Shown here in pieces: positions 1-9,065 of a DNA stretch of 64,000 bases. Source of the DNA: Streptomyces paludis (GTDB lineage Bacteria > Actinomycetota > Actinomycetes > Streptomycetales > Streptomycetaceae); the NCBI RefSeq assembly GCF_003344965.1, contig NZ_CP031194.1, positions 3,348,001-3,412,000 on the forward strand. Direction: 5' to 3'. The stretch's first letter is position 1. Every line of letters starts with the position of its first letter. The translations under genes were made by a program, and so were the position numbers. Under the pieces are notes generated by a model. That model did not search any database. It was not told where the DNA came from and saw only the letters and a program-made list of their open reading frames with translations.

Positions 1-249
1 GCGACCGGGGAGAAGCACGACGGCCCCGACACCCCCGTAAACAGCGAGCCCGTACCCGCTCTACCCGCAGAGGCGGGCGAGCCGGATCCCAGCGACCACG
101 AGGGGTGGCTGTACGCCGTCCTCGTGCGGGCCGGGTCCTCCGAGATCGCCGGCATCGCGCGCTGGTCCACCCGGGACGACGCGGGCAAGGCCCGAGGGCT
201 CACCCTTGATTTCCACAATGGTGCGCGGGCCTTTGTCCGGCGGATTTGA
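1..249 (+). CDS. C-terminal fragment of an unrecognised protein
   Basis: The frame is open from the first base to a TGA at 247-249, giving 82 residues of the C-terminus of a longer gene that starts outside the window. The visible part begins with an acidic, proline-rich linker and ends in a compact segment around GWLYAVLVRAGSSEIAG and a basic tail AFVRRI. I do not recognise the family and no function can be given. The strong hairpin at 262-296 lies directly behind it, which supports this as a true gene end. Confidence 0.6.
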   Translation, partial: ATGEKHDGPDTPVNSEPVPALPAEAGEPDPSDHEGWLYAVLVRAGSSEIAGIARWSTRDDAGKARGLTLDFHNGARAFVRRI

Positions 250-261
250 GGCGGACGCGAT

Positions 262-296
262 CGGCCCCGGGGCAGAGGATCTCTGACCCGGGGCCG
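262..296. terminator. Bidirectional hairpin terminator
   Basis: A 10-bp perfect outer stem (262-271 with 287-296) encloses a second 5-bp stem (73-77 with 81-85 of the 200s). It lies between the end of the first gene on the + strand and the 3' end of tRNA-Lys on the - strand, so it can serve both. There is no T-tract, which is usual for Streptomyces. Confidence 0.65.
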
Positions 297-301
297 GGGT
301 G

Positions 302-374
302 TAGGCCATGTCGGACTCGAACCGACAACCAACGGATTAAAAGTCCGCTGCTCTGCCAATTGAGCTAATGGCCC
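302..374 (-). tRNA. tRNA-Lys (anticodon TTT)
   Basis: Read on the - strand, this 73-nt sequence folds as a full cloverleaf. The acceptor GGGCCAT pairs with ATGGCCT, the D-arm contains AGCTCAATTGGCAGAGC, the anticodon loop is CTTTTAA with anticodon TTT, and the T-loop is TTCGAGT. The discriminator is A and no CCA is encoded. Confidence 0.95.
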
Positions 375-457
375 GTGGCACAACACCCAAGAGCATAGCC
401 CGCCGGTGGCGGTGTGCCGATCGGGTATCCCGGTCGGGGTGGTCGTGCCGTAACGGG

Positions 458-497
458 CAGGGCCCGTGGCCACCTTGGAGGGTGGGCACGGGCCCTG
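458..497 (-). terminator. Terminator of the DEAD-box helicase gene
   Basis: A 17-bp inverted repeat with one G-G mismatch (458-474 with 481-497) and a 6-nt loop lies 20 nt beyond the helicase stop codon on the - strand. This is a strong Streptomyces-style terminator without a T-run. Confidence 0.7.
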
Positions 498-517
498 TCG
501 TGTCGTGGGGCTACCGG

Positions 518-2731
518 TCAGCCGTTGCGCTTCCAGCGGGGCTTGTCGTCGCGGCGGCCGAAGGAGCCGGTGCCGGTACCGGTGGTGCCGCCGCGGTGGT
601 CGTCGCGGCGAGTGGCCGGACGGTCGTGGCCGCCGGTGCGGGCGCCGAACGCCGGGCGGTCGTCGCGGCGGTCGCGGTTGACGGGACGGTCGCCGGCGCG
701 GTGGTCGCGGCGCTCGAAGGGACGGCCGCCGCGGTCGCCGCCGCGGTCGTCACGGCGCTCGGGGCGGTCGTTGCGGTCACGGTTGAAGCCGCCACCCGTG
801 CCACCCGTACGGTCGTCACGGCGCTGGAAGCCACCGCGGTCGCCGCCACGGTCACCACCGCGGTCGTCACGGCGCTGGAAACCACCGCGGTCGCCGCCAC
901 GGTCGTCACGGCGCTCGGGACGGTCGTTGCGGTCGCGGTTGAAGCCGCCACCCGTACGGTCGTCACGGCGGTCGTCACGGCGCTGGAAGCCGGCACGGTC
1001 GCCGCCCTCGCGCGGCGTGTAGCCACGCGCGCCGCCCCGGCCGCTGCGCTCGCCGCGGTCGTCACGGCGGCCGAAGTTGCCCCGCTCGTCACGGTCACGG
1101 TCGCGGTACGCGGACTGCTGCGGTACGGCCGCGGCCGCGGCGGCCGCAGCCGCCACCTCGCGCTCGGCCTCGGCGATGACCTCCGCCACCGCCTCCTCCG
1201 GGTCGTCGCCCCGCTCGCGCGCCGCGCGGGCGACCAGCCGGCCGGCCTCCTCGCGCAGCTCGACGGCGCGCCGCTGCGCGCGCTCCAGCTGCTTCGTCAG
1301 GTCGGCGGCCTCCCGCTCGGCCTGCTTGGCGGCGTTGTTCGCGGAGTCGGCCTGGACCTCGGTGAGCGACCGGGCGCCGGTGATCTCGGCGACCTCGGGG
1401 TCGAACGCGCCGGCCCCGCCGACCATGTGGCGCGTGGCGTCGACGCCCGCGTCCTCCATCAGCCGGAAGATCTGGCGGCGCTGGTGCGGCAGCGACAGGG
1501 AGACGACGACACCGGACTTGCCGGCCCGCGCCGTACGGCCCGAGCGGTGCAGGTAGTCCTTGTGGTCACCGGCCGGGTCCACGTTCAGCACCAGGTCGAT
1601 GCCGTCCACGTGGATACCGCGCGCGGCGACGTCGGTGGCGACGAGGGCGTTGACGAGCCCCTCCTTGAAGTCCGCCAGCGTCCGCGTCCGCGCGCCCTGC
1701 GTCATGCCGCCGTGCAGCGCGTCGGCCTTCACACCGGACTCGCGGAGTTGCTCGGCGATACGGTCGGCGCCCAGCTGCGTCCGTACGAAGATGATCGTGC
1801 GGCCCTTGCGGGCGGCGATCGCCGCGGTGACCGGCGCCTTGTCCTTCGGCTTCACGACGAGGACGTGGTGGGTCATGGTGGTGACATTGCCCTGGGCGCT
1901 GTCGACCTCGTGGCTGACCGGGTTGCTCAGGTAGCGCTTGACCAGCGAGCTGATCTCGTTCTCCATGGTGGCGGAGAAGAGCATGCGCTGGCCGCCGGCC
2001 GGCACCAGGTCGAGCAGCTCGGTGACCTCGGGCATGAAGCCCAGGTCCGACATCTGGTCGGCCTCGTCCAGGATCGCGATCTGGACCTGGTCCAGCGAGC
2101 AGGCGCGGCGGTTGATGAGGTCACGCAGCCGGCCCGGGGTGGCGACGAGGATGTCGACGCCGCGCTCCAGGGCGTAGATCTGGTTGCTCATCGACGTACC
2201 GCCGCAGACGACCTTCATCTTCAGGCCGAGGACGTCGCCGTACGGCTGGAGCGCGTCGGCGACCTGCATCGCCAGCTCGCGGGTCGGGGTGAGGATGATG
2301 CCGCGGGGCTTCTTCTTCTCCGTGCGGCCCTCGGCCAGCGTGGCCAGCAGCGGCAGGCCGAAGGAGAGGGTCTTGCCGGAGCCGGTACGGCCGCGGCCCA
2401 GGATGTCCTTGCCGGCCAGGGCGTCCGGGATGGTCGCGGCCTGGATCGGGAAGGGGGCGGTGACGCCGTTCTGGGTGAGCTTGCGGACGATGCCCTCGGG
2501 CAGGCCCAGGTCACCGAAGGTGAGGCCGGGGGCCTTGGACTCGGTGGACTCGGTGGTCTCGTCGGAGTCGACGGAGTCCTCAACGACCTCAACGGCCTCG
2601 ATGACCTCAGCGGTCTCGACCGTCACGGTGGGCTCGACAGCCTCGACCGTCTCTACGACCTCTACGGCAGCCGTCACGGCCGCCTCGTCGCTCTCGGGCA
2701 TGACGGAGTTATCAGTACTGGAAATGGACAT
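518..2731 (-). CDS. DEAD-box ATP-dependent RNA helicase with C-terminal RGG-type tail
   Basis: This 737-residue protein unwinds RNA using ATP and acts in the cytoplasm, probably in ribosome assembly or mRNA turnover. The helicase core runs from about residue 70 to 450: a Q-motif region, Walker A GRTGSGKT (114-121), PTRELA, the Walker B box ILDEADQM, SAT, and in the second RecA domain the motif HRSGRTARAGKSG. Residues 1-68 are a low-complexity acidic Val/Glu/Thr leader. The last 170 residues are built from repeats of arginine, aspartate and glycine (RRDDRGGDRGG type), a likely flexible RNA-binding tail that also makes the DNA repetitive. The ATG at 2731 gives the full family N-terminus. The gene stands alone between tRNA-Lys and a lipoprotein gene, with its own terminator. 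The family assignment is secure, the exact substrate unknown. Confidence 0.93.
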   Translation of the reverse strand: MSISSTDNSVMPESDEAAVTAAVEVVETVEAVEPTVTVETAEVIEAVEVVEDSVDSDETTESTESKAPGLTFGDLGLPEGIVRKLTQNGVTAPFPIQAATIPDALAGKDILGRGRTGSGKTLSFGLPLLATLAEGRTEKKKPRGIILTPTRELAMQVADALQPYGDVLGLKMKVVCGGTSMSNQIYALERGVDILVATPGRLRDLINRRACSLDQVQIAILDEADQMSDLGFMPEVTELLDLVPAGGQRMLFSATMENEISSLVKRYLSNPVSHEVDSAQGNVTTMTHHVLVVKPKDKAPVTAAIAARKGRTIIFVRTQLGADRIAEQLRESGVKADALHGGMTQGARTRTLADFKEGLVNALVATDVAARGIHVDGIDLVLNVDPAGDHKDYLHRSGRTARAGKSGVVVSLSLPHQRRQIFRLMEDAGVDATRHMVGGAGAFDPEVAEITGARSLTEVQADSANNAAKQAEREAADLTKQLERAQRRAVELREEAGRLVARAARERGDDPEEAVAEVIAEAEREVAAAAAAAAAVPQQSAYRDRDRDERGNFGRRDDRGERSGRGGARGYTPREGGDRAGFQRRDDRRDDRTGGGFNRDRNDRPERRDDRGGDRGGFQRRDDRGGDRGGDRGGFQRRDDRTGGTGGGFNRDRNDRPERRDDRGGDRGGRPFERRDHRAGDRPVNRDRRDDRPAFGARTGGHDRPATRRDDHRGGTTGTGTGSFGRRDDKPRWKRNG

Positions 2732-2967
2732 GCGAAATGCGAAACCTTCCGGAGTCTCGGCACGCGCCCAAACTCCGTGATTCGCAAATCGACCGCCTCA
2801 ATGCGGTCAGCCACGGCAAGGGAGAGTACGCGCCACGCGGCGCTCTTCTGTGTCGGCGCCGGGCAATGATCAAACGATCTACTACCATACGCACCCTCCC
2901 CCCTCCCTGGCAAATCCCGGCTGCCCGCACGCCGCCCGCAAGCCGCCCACCGCGCTACCCGCCCCGC

Positions 2968-3642
2968 TCACACCGGGCCCACCTGCGGCGACGCCGACGG
3001 CTCCTTCCACGCCCAGATCCCCGCCACCGGCGCCCCCGCCCGTACGTCCGCCGCCGGGGACGCCGACGGCGCCTCCGTCGGCTTCGGCTCGGGCTCCGGG
3101 TCCGGGTCGGGGTCCTGGTTGGTCGGCGTCGGGGTCGGCTGCGGCGCCGGGCGCGTCGGCTCCTTCGACGGTACGGGCTCCTCCCCCGGCGGGGTCGGGC
3201 CGCCGCCGCCCGGCCGGGGCCGGGTGCCCTGCGAGGGCTCCGGAGCCCCCGGCGGCGGTGAACTGGCACCCGGCGACACGCCCTTGCCGTTCCCCTTCCC
3301 GTCCCCGCCCGGCTCGCCCGCGCCCGGGTCGCCCTCGCCGTCCTTGCCGTCCTTCCCCTTGGCGCTCTCCTTCGCCCCCGTCTTCTTGTCGACGTGCCCG
3401 GCCGCGCCGTTCGGACCCGTACCGCCCCCGTCGGCGGCGCCGGGTGCCGCCGGGCCCGCGTCGGCGCCCGTACCCCCGTCCGGTTCGGCGGCGGAGCCGC
3501 TGCGGTCGGACGGGCGCGACGGCGCCGGGCCGGGACCGTCGTCGCCGACGCTCATACAGCCCGCGGAGGCCGCGACCGCCAGTGAGGTGACGATCCAGAC
3601 GGCGAGACGGCCTGGGGCGGACAAGGCGGACACCTGGCGCAC
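2968..3642 (-). CDS. Putative lipoprotein with Pro/Gly-rich body
   Basis: About 224 residues, probably exported. The N-terminus reads as a short basic stretch, a hydrophobic core (LAVWIVTSLAVAASAGC) and a lipobox ending in Cys, followed by a long Pro/Gly/Glu/Lys-rich disordered region with no visible domain (for example EPTRPAPQPTPTPTN). I chose the GTG at 3642 because GGAGG lies 8 nt upstream; the open frame extends further but without signal-peptide logic. It is divergent from the metallopeptidase gene at 3777. Function unknown. The low-complexity composition makes the 3' part easy to mis-call, but the signal sequence supports a real gene. Confidence 0.6.
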   Translation of the reverse strand: MRQVSALSAPGRLAVWIVTSLAVAASAGCMSVGDDGPGPAPSRPSDRSGSAAEPDGGTGADAGPAAPGAADGGGTGPNGAAGHVDKKTGAKESAKGKDGKDGEGDPGAGEPGGDGKGNGKGVSPGASSPPPGAPEPSQGTRPRPGGGGPTPPGEEPVPSKEPTRPAPQPTPTPTNQDPDPDPEPEPKPTEAPSASPAADVRAGAPVAGIWAWKEPSASPQVGPV

Positions 3643-3776
3643 GGACGGCACCTCCGGGGCAAAGGGGGTCGGGTCACCCCGCCGGCGGCGAGGGAAGGTT
3701 TCCCTGCACAACTTCCTTTTCCCCACCGGGGACACGCCCGGGGCCCGATCCCCTGCGCGTCCGGGACAATGACCGT

Positions 3777-4127
3777 GTGCTGGAGATGACACGCGAGACC
3801 TTCGAAGAACTGGTCAGCCAGGCCCTCGACCGGATCCCACCGGAACTGACCCGGGTCATGGACAACGTCGCCGTCTTCGTCGAGGACGAACCCGACCCGG
3901 CCGATCCCGAGCTGCTGGGGCTGTACGAGGGGACTCCGCTCACGGACCGGGGCGAGTGGTACGCCGGAGTCCTGCCCGACCGCATCTCGATCTACATGGG
4001 GCCGACCCTGCGCTACTGCGAGACCGCGGAGGACGTGGTCCACGAGGTCTCCGTGACGGTCGTCCACGAGATCGCCCACCACTTCGGCATCGACGACGAG
4101 CGGCTCCACGAGCTGGGCTGGGGCTGA
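3777..4127 (+). CDS. Small zincin-like metallopeptidase family protein
   Basis: 116 residues, a cytoplasmic single-domain protein of the minimal zincin family (the DUF1025-type 'metallopeptidase family protein' common in actinobacteria). The motif VVHEIAHHFGIDDERLHELGWG near the C-terminus contains the HExxH zinc site and a downstream His/Glu pair that can complete the metal site. The length is normal for the family. I take the GTG at 3777; an ATG three codons later (3786) is an alternative. It is divergent from the lipoprotein gene and followed by the tRNA cluster. The substrate of these small proteins is not known. Confidence 0.85.
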   Translation: MLEMTRETFEELVSQALDRIPPELTRVMDNVAVFVEDEPDPADPELLGLYEGTPLTDRGEWYAGVLPDRISIYMGPTLRYCETAEDVVHEVSVTVVHEIAHHFGIDDERLHELGWG

Positions 4128-4210
4128 GCCGGGCCGCCGGGCCGAGCCAGGGCCGCGGCCCCGCCCCTCCCGGCGCGCGGAGCCCTCCCCGCACCGCCCC
4201 CCAAACCGTT

Positions 4211-4240
4211 TTGGCGATCCCTCCACCCATCCCATATGCT
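4211..4240 (+). promoter_or_regulatory. Likely promoter of the tRNA-Glu/Asp/Phe cluster
   Basis: TTGGCG (4211-4216) and TATGCT (4235-4240) are spaced by 18 bp. They sit 45 bp upstream of tRNA-Glu in an otherwise GC-rich spacer, and resemble a vegetative-type -35/-10 pair. Confidence 0.45.
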
Positions 4241-4284
4241 TCTCACGTCCCCGACGCGCTGCAAAGCGCCCAGGCGGGCCCTTA

Positions 4285-4357
4285 GCCCTCATCGTCTAGT
4301 GGCCCAGGACGCCGCCCTTTCAAGGCGGTAGCACGGGTTCGAATCCCGTTGGGGGCA
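4285..4357 (+). tRNA. tRNA-Glu (anticodon TTC)
   Basis: 73 nt. The acceptor GCCCTCA pairs with TGGGGGC (one G-T pair). The anticodon stem-loop CCGCCCTTTCAAGGCGG carries TTC and the T-loop is TTCGAAT. First gene of a three-tRNA cluster. Confidence 0.95.
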
Positions 4358-4396
4358 CGCAACACTGTGTGCGAGACTTGTGCTCGCACATTGCTA

Positions 4397-4471
4397 GGTC
4401 CTGTGGAGCAGTTTGGAGTGCTCGCCACCCTGTCAAGGTGGAGGCCGCGGGTTCAAATCCCGTCAGGACCG
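4397..4471 (+). tRNA. tRNA-Asp (anticodon GTC), copy 1
   Basis: 75 nt. The acceptor GGTCCTG pairs with CAGGACC, the anticodon stem-loop CACCCTGTCAAGGTG carries GTC, and the T-loop is TTCAAAT. It is identical base for base to the tRNA-Asp at 8789-8863. Confidence 0.95.
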
Positions 4472-4498
4472 CTTGCAGCTCACCCTGGTGAACTGCGT

Positions 4499-4575
4499 GG
4501 CTGGGTAGCTCAGTTGGTACGAGCGATCGCCTGAAAAGCGATAGGTCGCCGGTTCGATCCCGGCCCCAGCCACCA
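4499..4575 (+). tRNA. tRNA-Phe (anticodon GAA), CCA encoded
   Basis: The acceptor GGCTGGG pairs with CCCAGCC, the anticodon loop is CTGAAAA with GAA, and the T-loop is TTCGATC. Unlike its neighbours, the discriminator A is followed by a genomic CCA (4573-4575). Confidence 0.93.
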
Positions 4576-4579
4576 TCCG

Positions 4580-4611
4580 AAAGCCCCGGCCGAATTCCCC
4601 GCCGGGGCTTT
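4580..4611 (+). terminator. Terminator of the tRNA cluster
   Basis: An 11-bp perfect stem (4580-4590 with 4601-4611) with a 10-nt loop starts 5 nt after the tRNA-Phe CCA. Confidence 0.75.
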
Positions 4612-4672
4612 CCGCGTACCCGGTGAAATCCGTTCGCCGTTCCGGAGCGCCGGGTGAGATCCTGGTTTCGGT

Positions 4673-7600
4673 ATGTCTACTTCCTTCGCCGACCTCCAGA
4701 CCCTGCTGGCCGATGTCTCGCTGCGCGACGCAGCCCGGCTCGGCCGCCGTCTCGAAGGCGCCCGGCGCATCCGTAAACCCGACGCGCGACAGGCCGTACT
4801 GGACGAGATCGCAGGTGAGGCCGGGAAGGCCGCCGAGCGGACGCGCCGGCGCGGGGAGCGGGTGCCGCCCGTCTCGTATCCGGAGCAGCTGCCCGTCAGC
4901 CAGAAGAAGGACACGATCCTGGAGGCGATACGTGACCACCAGGTCGTGATCGTCGCCGGGGAGACCGGGTCGGGCAAGACGACCCAGATCCCCAAGATCT
5001 GTCTGGAGCTGGGGCGCGGGGTCCGCGGGATGATCGGGCACACCCAGCCCCGCCGGATCGCCGCCCGTACGGTCGCGGAGCGGGTCGCGCAGGAGCTGGA
5101 CACGCCGCTCGGTGAGGCGGTCGGCTGGAAGGTCCGCTTCACCGACCAGGTGAACCAGGACGCGACGTTCGTGAAGCTGATGACCGACGGCATCCTGCTC
5201 GCGGAGATCCAGACCGACCGCGAACTCCTCGCGTACGACACGATCATCATCGACGAGGCCCACGAGCGCAGCCTCAACATCGACTTCCTGCTCGGCTATC
5301 TCGCCCAGCTCCTCCCCCGCCGGCCCGACCTCAAGGTCGTCATCACCTCGGCGACCATCGACCCCGGGCGCTTCTCGCGGCACTTCGGCGACGCGCCGAT
5401 CGTGGAGGTCTCGGGCCGTACGTACCCGGTGGAGGTCCGTTACCGGCCACTGCTGGAGGAGGACGGCGAGGAGGGCGACCGCGACCAGATCACCGCGATC
5501 GCGGACGCCGTGGACGAGCTTCAGTCGGAGGGGCCCGGCGACATCCTCGTGTTTCTCTCCGGGGAGCGGGAGATCCGTGACACGGCGGACGCCTTGGAGA
5601 AGCGCCGGCTGCGCTTCACCGAGATCCTGCCGCTGTACGCGCGGCTGTCGCACGCGGAGCAGAACCGGGTGTTCCAGCGGGTCTCCGGTAACGCGACCCG
5701 GCGGGTCGTCCTCGCGACGAACGTCGCAGAGACCTCGCTGACCGTCCCCGGCATCAAGTACGTGATCGACCCGGGCACCGCCCGGATCTCCCGCTACAGC
5801 CACCGCACCAAGGTCCAGCGGCTGCCGATCGAGCGGATCTCCCAGGCCAGCGCCAACCAGCGCAAGGGCCGTTGCGGCCGTACGTCGGACGGCATCTGTA
5901 TCCGGCTGTACGCGGAGGACGACTTCACCTCGCGCCCGGAGTTCACCGACGCGGAGATCCTCCGTACGAACCTCGCCTCGGTCATCCTCCAGATGACGGC
6001 GGCCGGGCTGGGCGAGATCGAGAAGTTCCCCTTCATCGACCCGCCGGACCACCGGAACATCCGGGACGGTGTGCAGTTGCTCCAGGAGCTGGGCGCGCTC
6101 GACTCGGTGGAGAAGGACCCGAAGAAGAAGCTCACCCCGCTCGGCCGCAAGCTCTCCCAGCTCCCGGTGGACCCGCGGCTGGCCCGGATGGTCATCGAGG
6201 CCGACAAGAACGGCTGTGTCCGCGAGGTGATGGTGATCGCCGCCGCGCTCTCCATCCAGGACCCGCGCGAGCGCCCGGCCGAGAAGCAGACGCAGGCCGA
6301 CCAGCAGCACGCGCGCTTCAAGGACGAGACGTCCGACTTCCTGGCGTTCCTGAACATGTGGCGGTACGTGCGCGAGCAGCAGAAGACGCTGTCCTCGTCG
6401 GCGTTCCGCCGGATGTGCAAGTCGGAGTATCTGAACTTCCTGCGGATCAGGGAGTGGCAGGACATCTACTCCCAGCTCCGTACGGTCGCCAAGCAGATGG
6501 GGCTGCGGATCGGCGAGGACGACGCGGCGGACCAGGCCGTCCATGTGTCGCTGCTGGCCGGACTTCTCTCCCATATCGGAATGAAAGACGTCAAAGAGGG
6601 CGCGAAGAACGAGTATCTGGGGGCGCGCGGCGCGAAGTTCGCGGTGTTCCCGGGCTCGGCGCTCTTCAAGAAGCCGCCGCGCTTCGTCATGTCGGCCGAG
6701 CTGGTGGAGACCTCCCGGCTGTGGGCGCGGGTCAACGCGAAGGTCGAGCCCGAGTGGATCGAGCCGCTGGCCGGCCATCTCCTGAAGCGGACGTACAGCG
6801 AGCCGCACTGGGAGAAGGACATGGCGGCCGTGATGGCGTACGAGAAGGTGACGCTGTACGGCGTGCCGATCGTGGCGCAGCGGAAGGTGAACTTCGGGCG
6901 GATCGACGCGGAGACGTCGCGGGAGCTGTTCATCCGGCATGCGCTGGTGGAGGGCGACTGGCGGACGCACCATCAGTTCTTCCATGACAATCGCAAACTT
7001 CTGGGCGAGGTCGAGGAGCTGGAGCACCGCGCGCGGCGCCGCGACATCCTCGTGGACGACGAGACGCTCTTCGACTTCTACGACCAGCGGGTGCCGGCGG
7101 ATGTGGTGTCCGGGGCGCACTTCGACGCGTGGTGGAAGGCGCGGCGGCGGGACGAGCCGGAGCTGCTCGACTTCGAGCGGTCGATGCTGATCAACGAGAA
7201 GGCCGGCTCGGTCACCAAGGACGACTATCCGGACAACTGGCGTCAGGGTCCGCTCAAGTTCCGGGTGACGTACCAGTTCGAGCCGGGCACGGACGCGGAC
7301 GGTGTGACCGTCCACGTACCCCTTCAGGTGCTCAACCAGGTCACGCCGGAGGGCTTCGACTGGCAGATCCCGGGGCTGCGCGAGGACGTGGTGGTGGAGC
7401 TGATCCGCTCGCTGCCCAAGCCGATCCGCCGGCACTACGTGCCCGCGCCGAACTACGCCGCCGCCTTCCTCGACCGCGCGGTGCCGCTCCAGGAGCCGCT
7501 GCCGGTGACGCTGGCGCGGGAACTCCAGCGGATGGTGGGGGTGCCGGTCGCGGCGGAGGACTTCGATCTCGCCCGGGTCCCGGACCACTTGAAGATCACG

Positions 7601-8614
7601 TTCCGGATCGTCGACGAGCGGCGCCGGAAGATCGCCGAGGGCAAGGACCTGGCGGCGCTCGTGCTCCAGCTGCGCCCCAAGGCCCGCCAGGCGCTCTCCC
7701 AGGCCGCCGCGGCGACCGCCGAGCGGGCGGGCGGCGAGACGATCGAGCGTACGGGCCTGACGGACTGGACGATCGGCACGCTGGTACGGGTCTTCGAGAC
7801 CCGGCGGGCCGGCCAGCCGGTGAAGGCGTATCCGGCGCTGGCCGACGAGGGCACGACCGTGGCCGTACGGCTCTTCGACACGGAGGCCGAGCAGCAGCAG
7901 GCGATGTGGGCGGGGACCCGGCGGCTGATCATGCTGAACATCCCGGTGAACCCGGCGAAGTTCGCCTCCGACCGGCTCACCAACCAGCACAAGCTGGCGC
8001 TCTCCCGCAATCCGCACGGCTCGGTGCAGGCGCTGTTCGAGGACTGCGCGACGGCCGCCGCCGACAAGCTGATCGCGGACCACGGGGGTCCCGCGTGGGA
8101 CGAGGAGTCGTTCCGGAAGCTGTACGAGAAGGTCCGCGCCGACCTCGTGGACGCGACGGTGCGCACGGTCGGCCAGGTGCAGCAGATTCTGGCCGCCTGG
8201 CAGGCGTGTGAGCGCCGTTTGAAGGCCACGAGCAGTCCGGTGCTGCTGCGCAACGTCCAGGACGTCAGGGACCAGCTGGCGGCCCTCGTACCGGCCGGCT
8301 TCGTGACCCGTACGGGGCTGCGCCGGCTGGCGGACCTGATGCGCTATCTCGTGGCCGCCGACCGGCGGTTGCAGCAGATGCCGACGTCCGTCCAGCGGGA
8401 CACCACGCGGATGGAGAAGGTCCACGAGATGCTCGACGAGTACGCGTGGCTGCTGGAGCAGCTGCCCCGGGGCCGTCCGGTGCCGCGGGAGGTCACGGAC
8501 ATCCGCTGGATGATCGAGGAGCTGCGGGTGAGCTACTTCGCGCACGCGCTGGGGACGGCGCAGCCGGTGTCGGACAAGCGGATCGTGAAGGCGATCGACG
8601 CGGCGGCGCCGTAG
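4673..8614 (+). CDS. hrpA: ATP-dependent RNA helicase HrpA
   Basis: A 1313-residue DEAH-box helicase of the HrpA family, a cytoplasmic RNA-remodelling enzyme that in other bacteria rescues stalled or collided ribosomes. Walker A GETGSGKT is at residues 96-103. It is followed by QPRRIAART, the DEAH box IIIDEAHERS, SAT, and the second-domain motif QRKGRCGR. After the helicase-associated and OB-like regions comes the long C-terminal DUF3418-type domain typical of HrpA, so the length is full. The ATG at 4673 gives the expected short N-terminal extension. The gene lies between two tRNA blocks and appears monocistronic. The whole coding strand has a long open frame on the opposite strand, which is a codon-bias shadow. 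Confidence 0.95.
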   Translation: MSTSFADLQTLLADVSLRDAARLGRRLEGARRIRKPDARQAVLDEIAGEAGKAAERTRRRGERVPPVSYPEQLPVSQKKDTILEAIRDHQVVIVAGETGSGKTTQIPKICLELGRGVRGMIGHTQPRRIAARTVAERVAQELDTPLGEAVGWKVRFTDQVNQDATFVKLMTDGILLAEIQTDRELLAYDTIIIDEAHERSLNIDFLLGYLAQLLPRRPDLKVVITSATIDPGRFSRHFGDAPIVEVSGRTYPVEVRYRPLLEEDGEEGDRDQITAIADAVDELQSEGPGDILVFLSGEREIRDTADALEKRRLRFTEILPLYARLSHAEQNRVFQRVSGNATRRVVLATNVAETSLTVPGIKYVIDPGTARISRYSHRTKVQRLPIERISQASANQRKGRCGRTSDGICIRLYAEDDFTSRPEFTDAEILRTNLASVILQMTAAGLGEIEKFPFIDPPDHRNIRDGVQLLQELGALDSVEKDPKKKLTPLGRKLSQLPVDPRLARMVIEADKNGCVREVMVIAAALSIQDPRERPAEKQTQADQQHARFKDETSDFLAFLNMWRYVREQQKTLSSSAFRRMCKSEYLNFLRIREWQDIYSQLRTVAKQMGLRIGEDDAADQAVHVSLLAGLLSHIGMKDVKEGAKNEYLGARGAKFAVFPGSALFKKPPRFVMSAELVETSRLWARVNAKVEPEWIEPLAGHLLKRTYSEPHWEKDMAAVMAYEKVTLYGVPIVAQRKVNFGRIDAETSRELFIRHALVEGDWRTHHQFFHDNRKLLGEVEELEHRARRRDILVDDETLFDFYDQRVPADVVSGAHFDAWWKARRRDEPELLDFERSMLINEKAGSVTKDDYPDNWRQGPLKFRVTYQFEPGTDADGVTVHVPLQVLNQVTPEGFDWQIPGLREDVVVELIRSLPKPIRRHYVPAPNYAAAFLDRAVPLQEPLPVTLARELQRMVGVPVAAEDFDLARVPDHLKITFRIVDERRRKIAEGKDLAALVLQLRPKARQALSQAAAATAERAGGETIERTGLTDWTIGTLVRVFETRRAGQPVKAYPALADEGTTVAVRLFDTEAEQQQAMWAGTRRLIMLNIPVNPAKFASDRLTNQHKLALSRNPHGSVQALFEDCATAAADKLIADHGGPAWDEESFRKLYEKVRADLVDATVRTVGQVQQILAAWQACERRLKATSSPVLLRNVQDVRDQLAALVPAGFVTRTGLRRLADLMRYLVAADRRLQQMPTSVQRDTTRMEKVHEMLDEYAWLLEQLPRGRPVPREVTDIRWMIEELRVSYFAHALGTAQPVSDKRIVKAIDAAAP

Positions 8615-8659
8615 CCGCCGGGGGCGCCCGCGCGGCGGTCCGGGCTCCGGTCCGCGCGC

Positions 8660-8722
8660 CGTCCGGATCGGGTTCGCGCTCCCGTCCGTATCCGGTTCGC
8701 GCTCCCGTCCGGATCGGGTTCG
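8660..8722. repeat. 23-bp direct repeat, 2.7 copies
   Basis: Units start at 8660, 8683 and 8706 (the last is 17 nt). Each begins CGTCCG and contains GGTTCGCGCTCC. The array fills the spacer between hrpA and the promoter of the second tRNA-Asp. Confidence 0.75.
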
Positions 8723-8749
8723 ACCGCACCCTCCGAGCTGCTGTAGAGT
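8719..8749 (+). promoter_or_regulatory. Possible promoter of tRNA-Asp copy 2
   Basis: TTCGAC (8719-8724) and TAGAGT (8744-8749), 19 bp apart, lie 40 bp upstream of the tRNA. The -35-like box falls in the last copy of the 23-bp repeat. The spacing is one to two bp longer than ideal. Confidence 0.4.
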
Positions 8750-8788
8750 CTGTCTTCGCAGCCCACGGAAACAAGGGCCGCGAAACCT

Positions 8789-8863
8789 GGTCCTGTGGAG
8801 CAGTTTGGAGTGCTCGCCACCCTGTCAAGGTGGAGGCCGCGGGTTCAAATCCCGTCAGGACCG
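8789..8863 (+). tRNA. tRNA-Asp (anticodon GTC), copy 2
   Basis: 75 nt and identical to the copy at 4397-4471, with a full cloverleaf and anticodon GTC. It stands alone with its own likely promoter and terminator, so the two copies can be expressed independently. Confidence 0.95.
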
Positions 8864-8868
8864 CAGTA

Positions 8869-8905
8869 GAAGAAGCCCGCATTCGATATGGATGCGGGCT
8901 TCTTC
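8869..8905 (+). terminator. Terminator of tRNA-Asp copy 2
   Basis: A 14-bp perfect stem (8869-8882 with 8892-8905) with a 9-nt loop, 5 nt behind the tRNA. Confidence 0.8.
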
Positions 8906-9065
8906 GTGTGCCTGAACGTCTGCCCACCGCGCGGTCACGCCGCGGTAATGACGCGTCGATGGTGCGCCTATGGCACGTCCAAATCGGCCGGGGCGGGACC
9001 TCCGCTCCTTGACTCGCCACCGCCCCGGGAGTACCCCAGTACATGAGCCCTGGGGGGTGGTGCAC

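Noticed and set aside
368..2869. A long open frame antisense to the DEAD-box helicase
   Set aside because: Codon-bias shadow of the repeated Arg/Asp/Gly tail; the helicase motifs are all on the - strand.
4463..8545. A 1360-codon open frame antisense to hrpA
   Set aside because: It is produced by the strong GC bias at third positions; the sense strand has all HrpA motifs while the antisense product is Arg/Leu/His-rich and has no domain.
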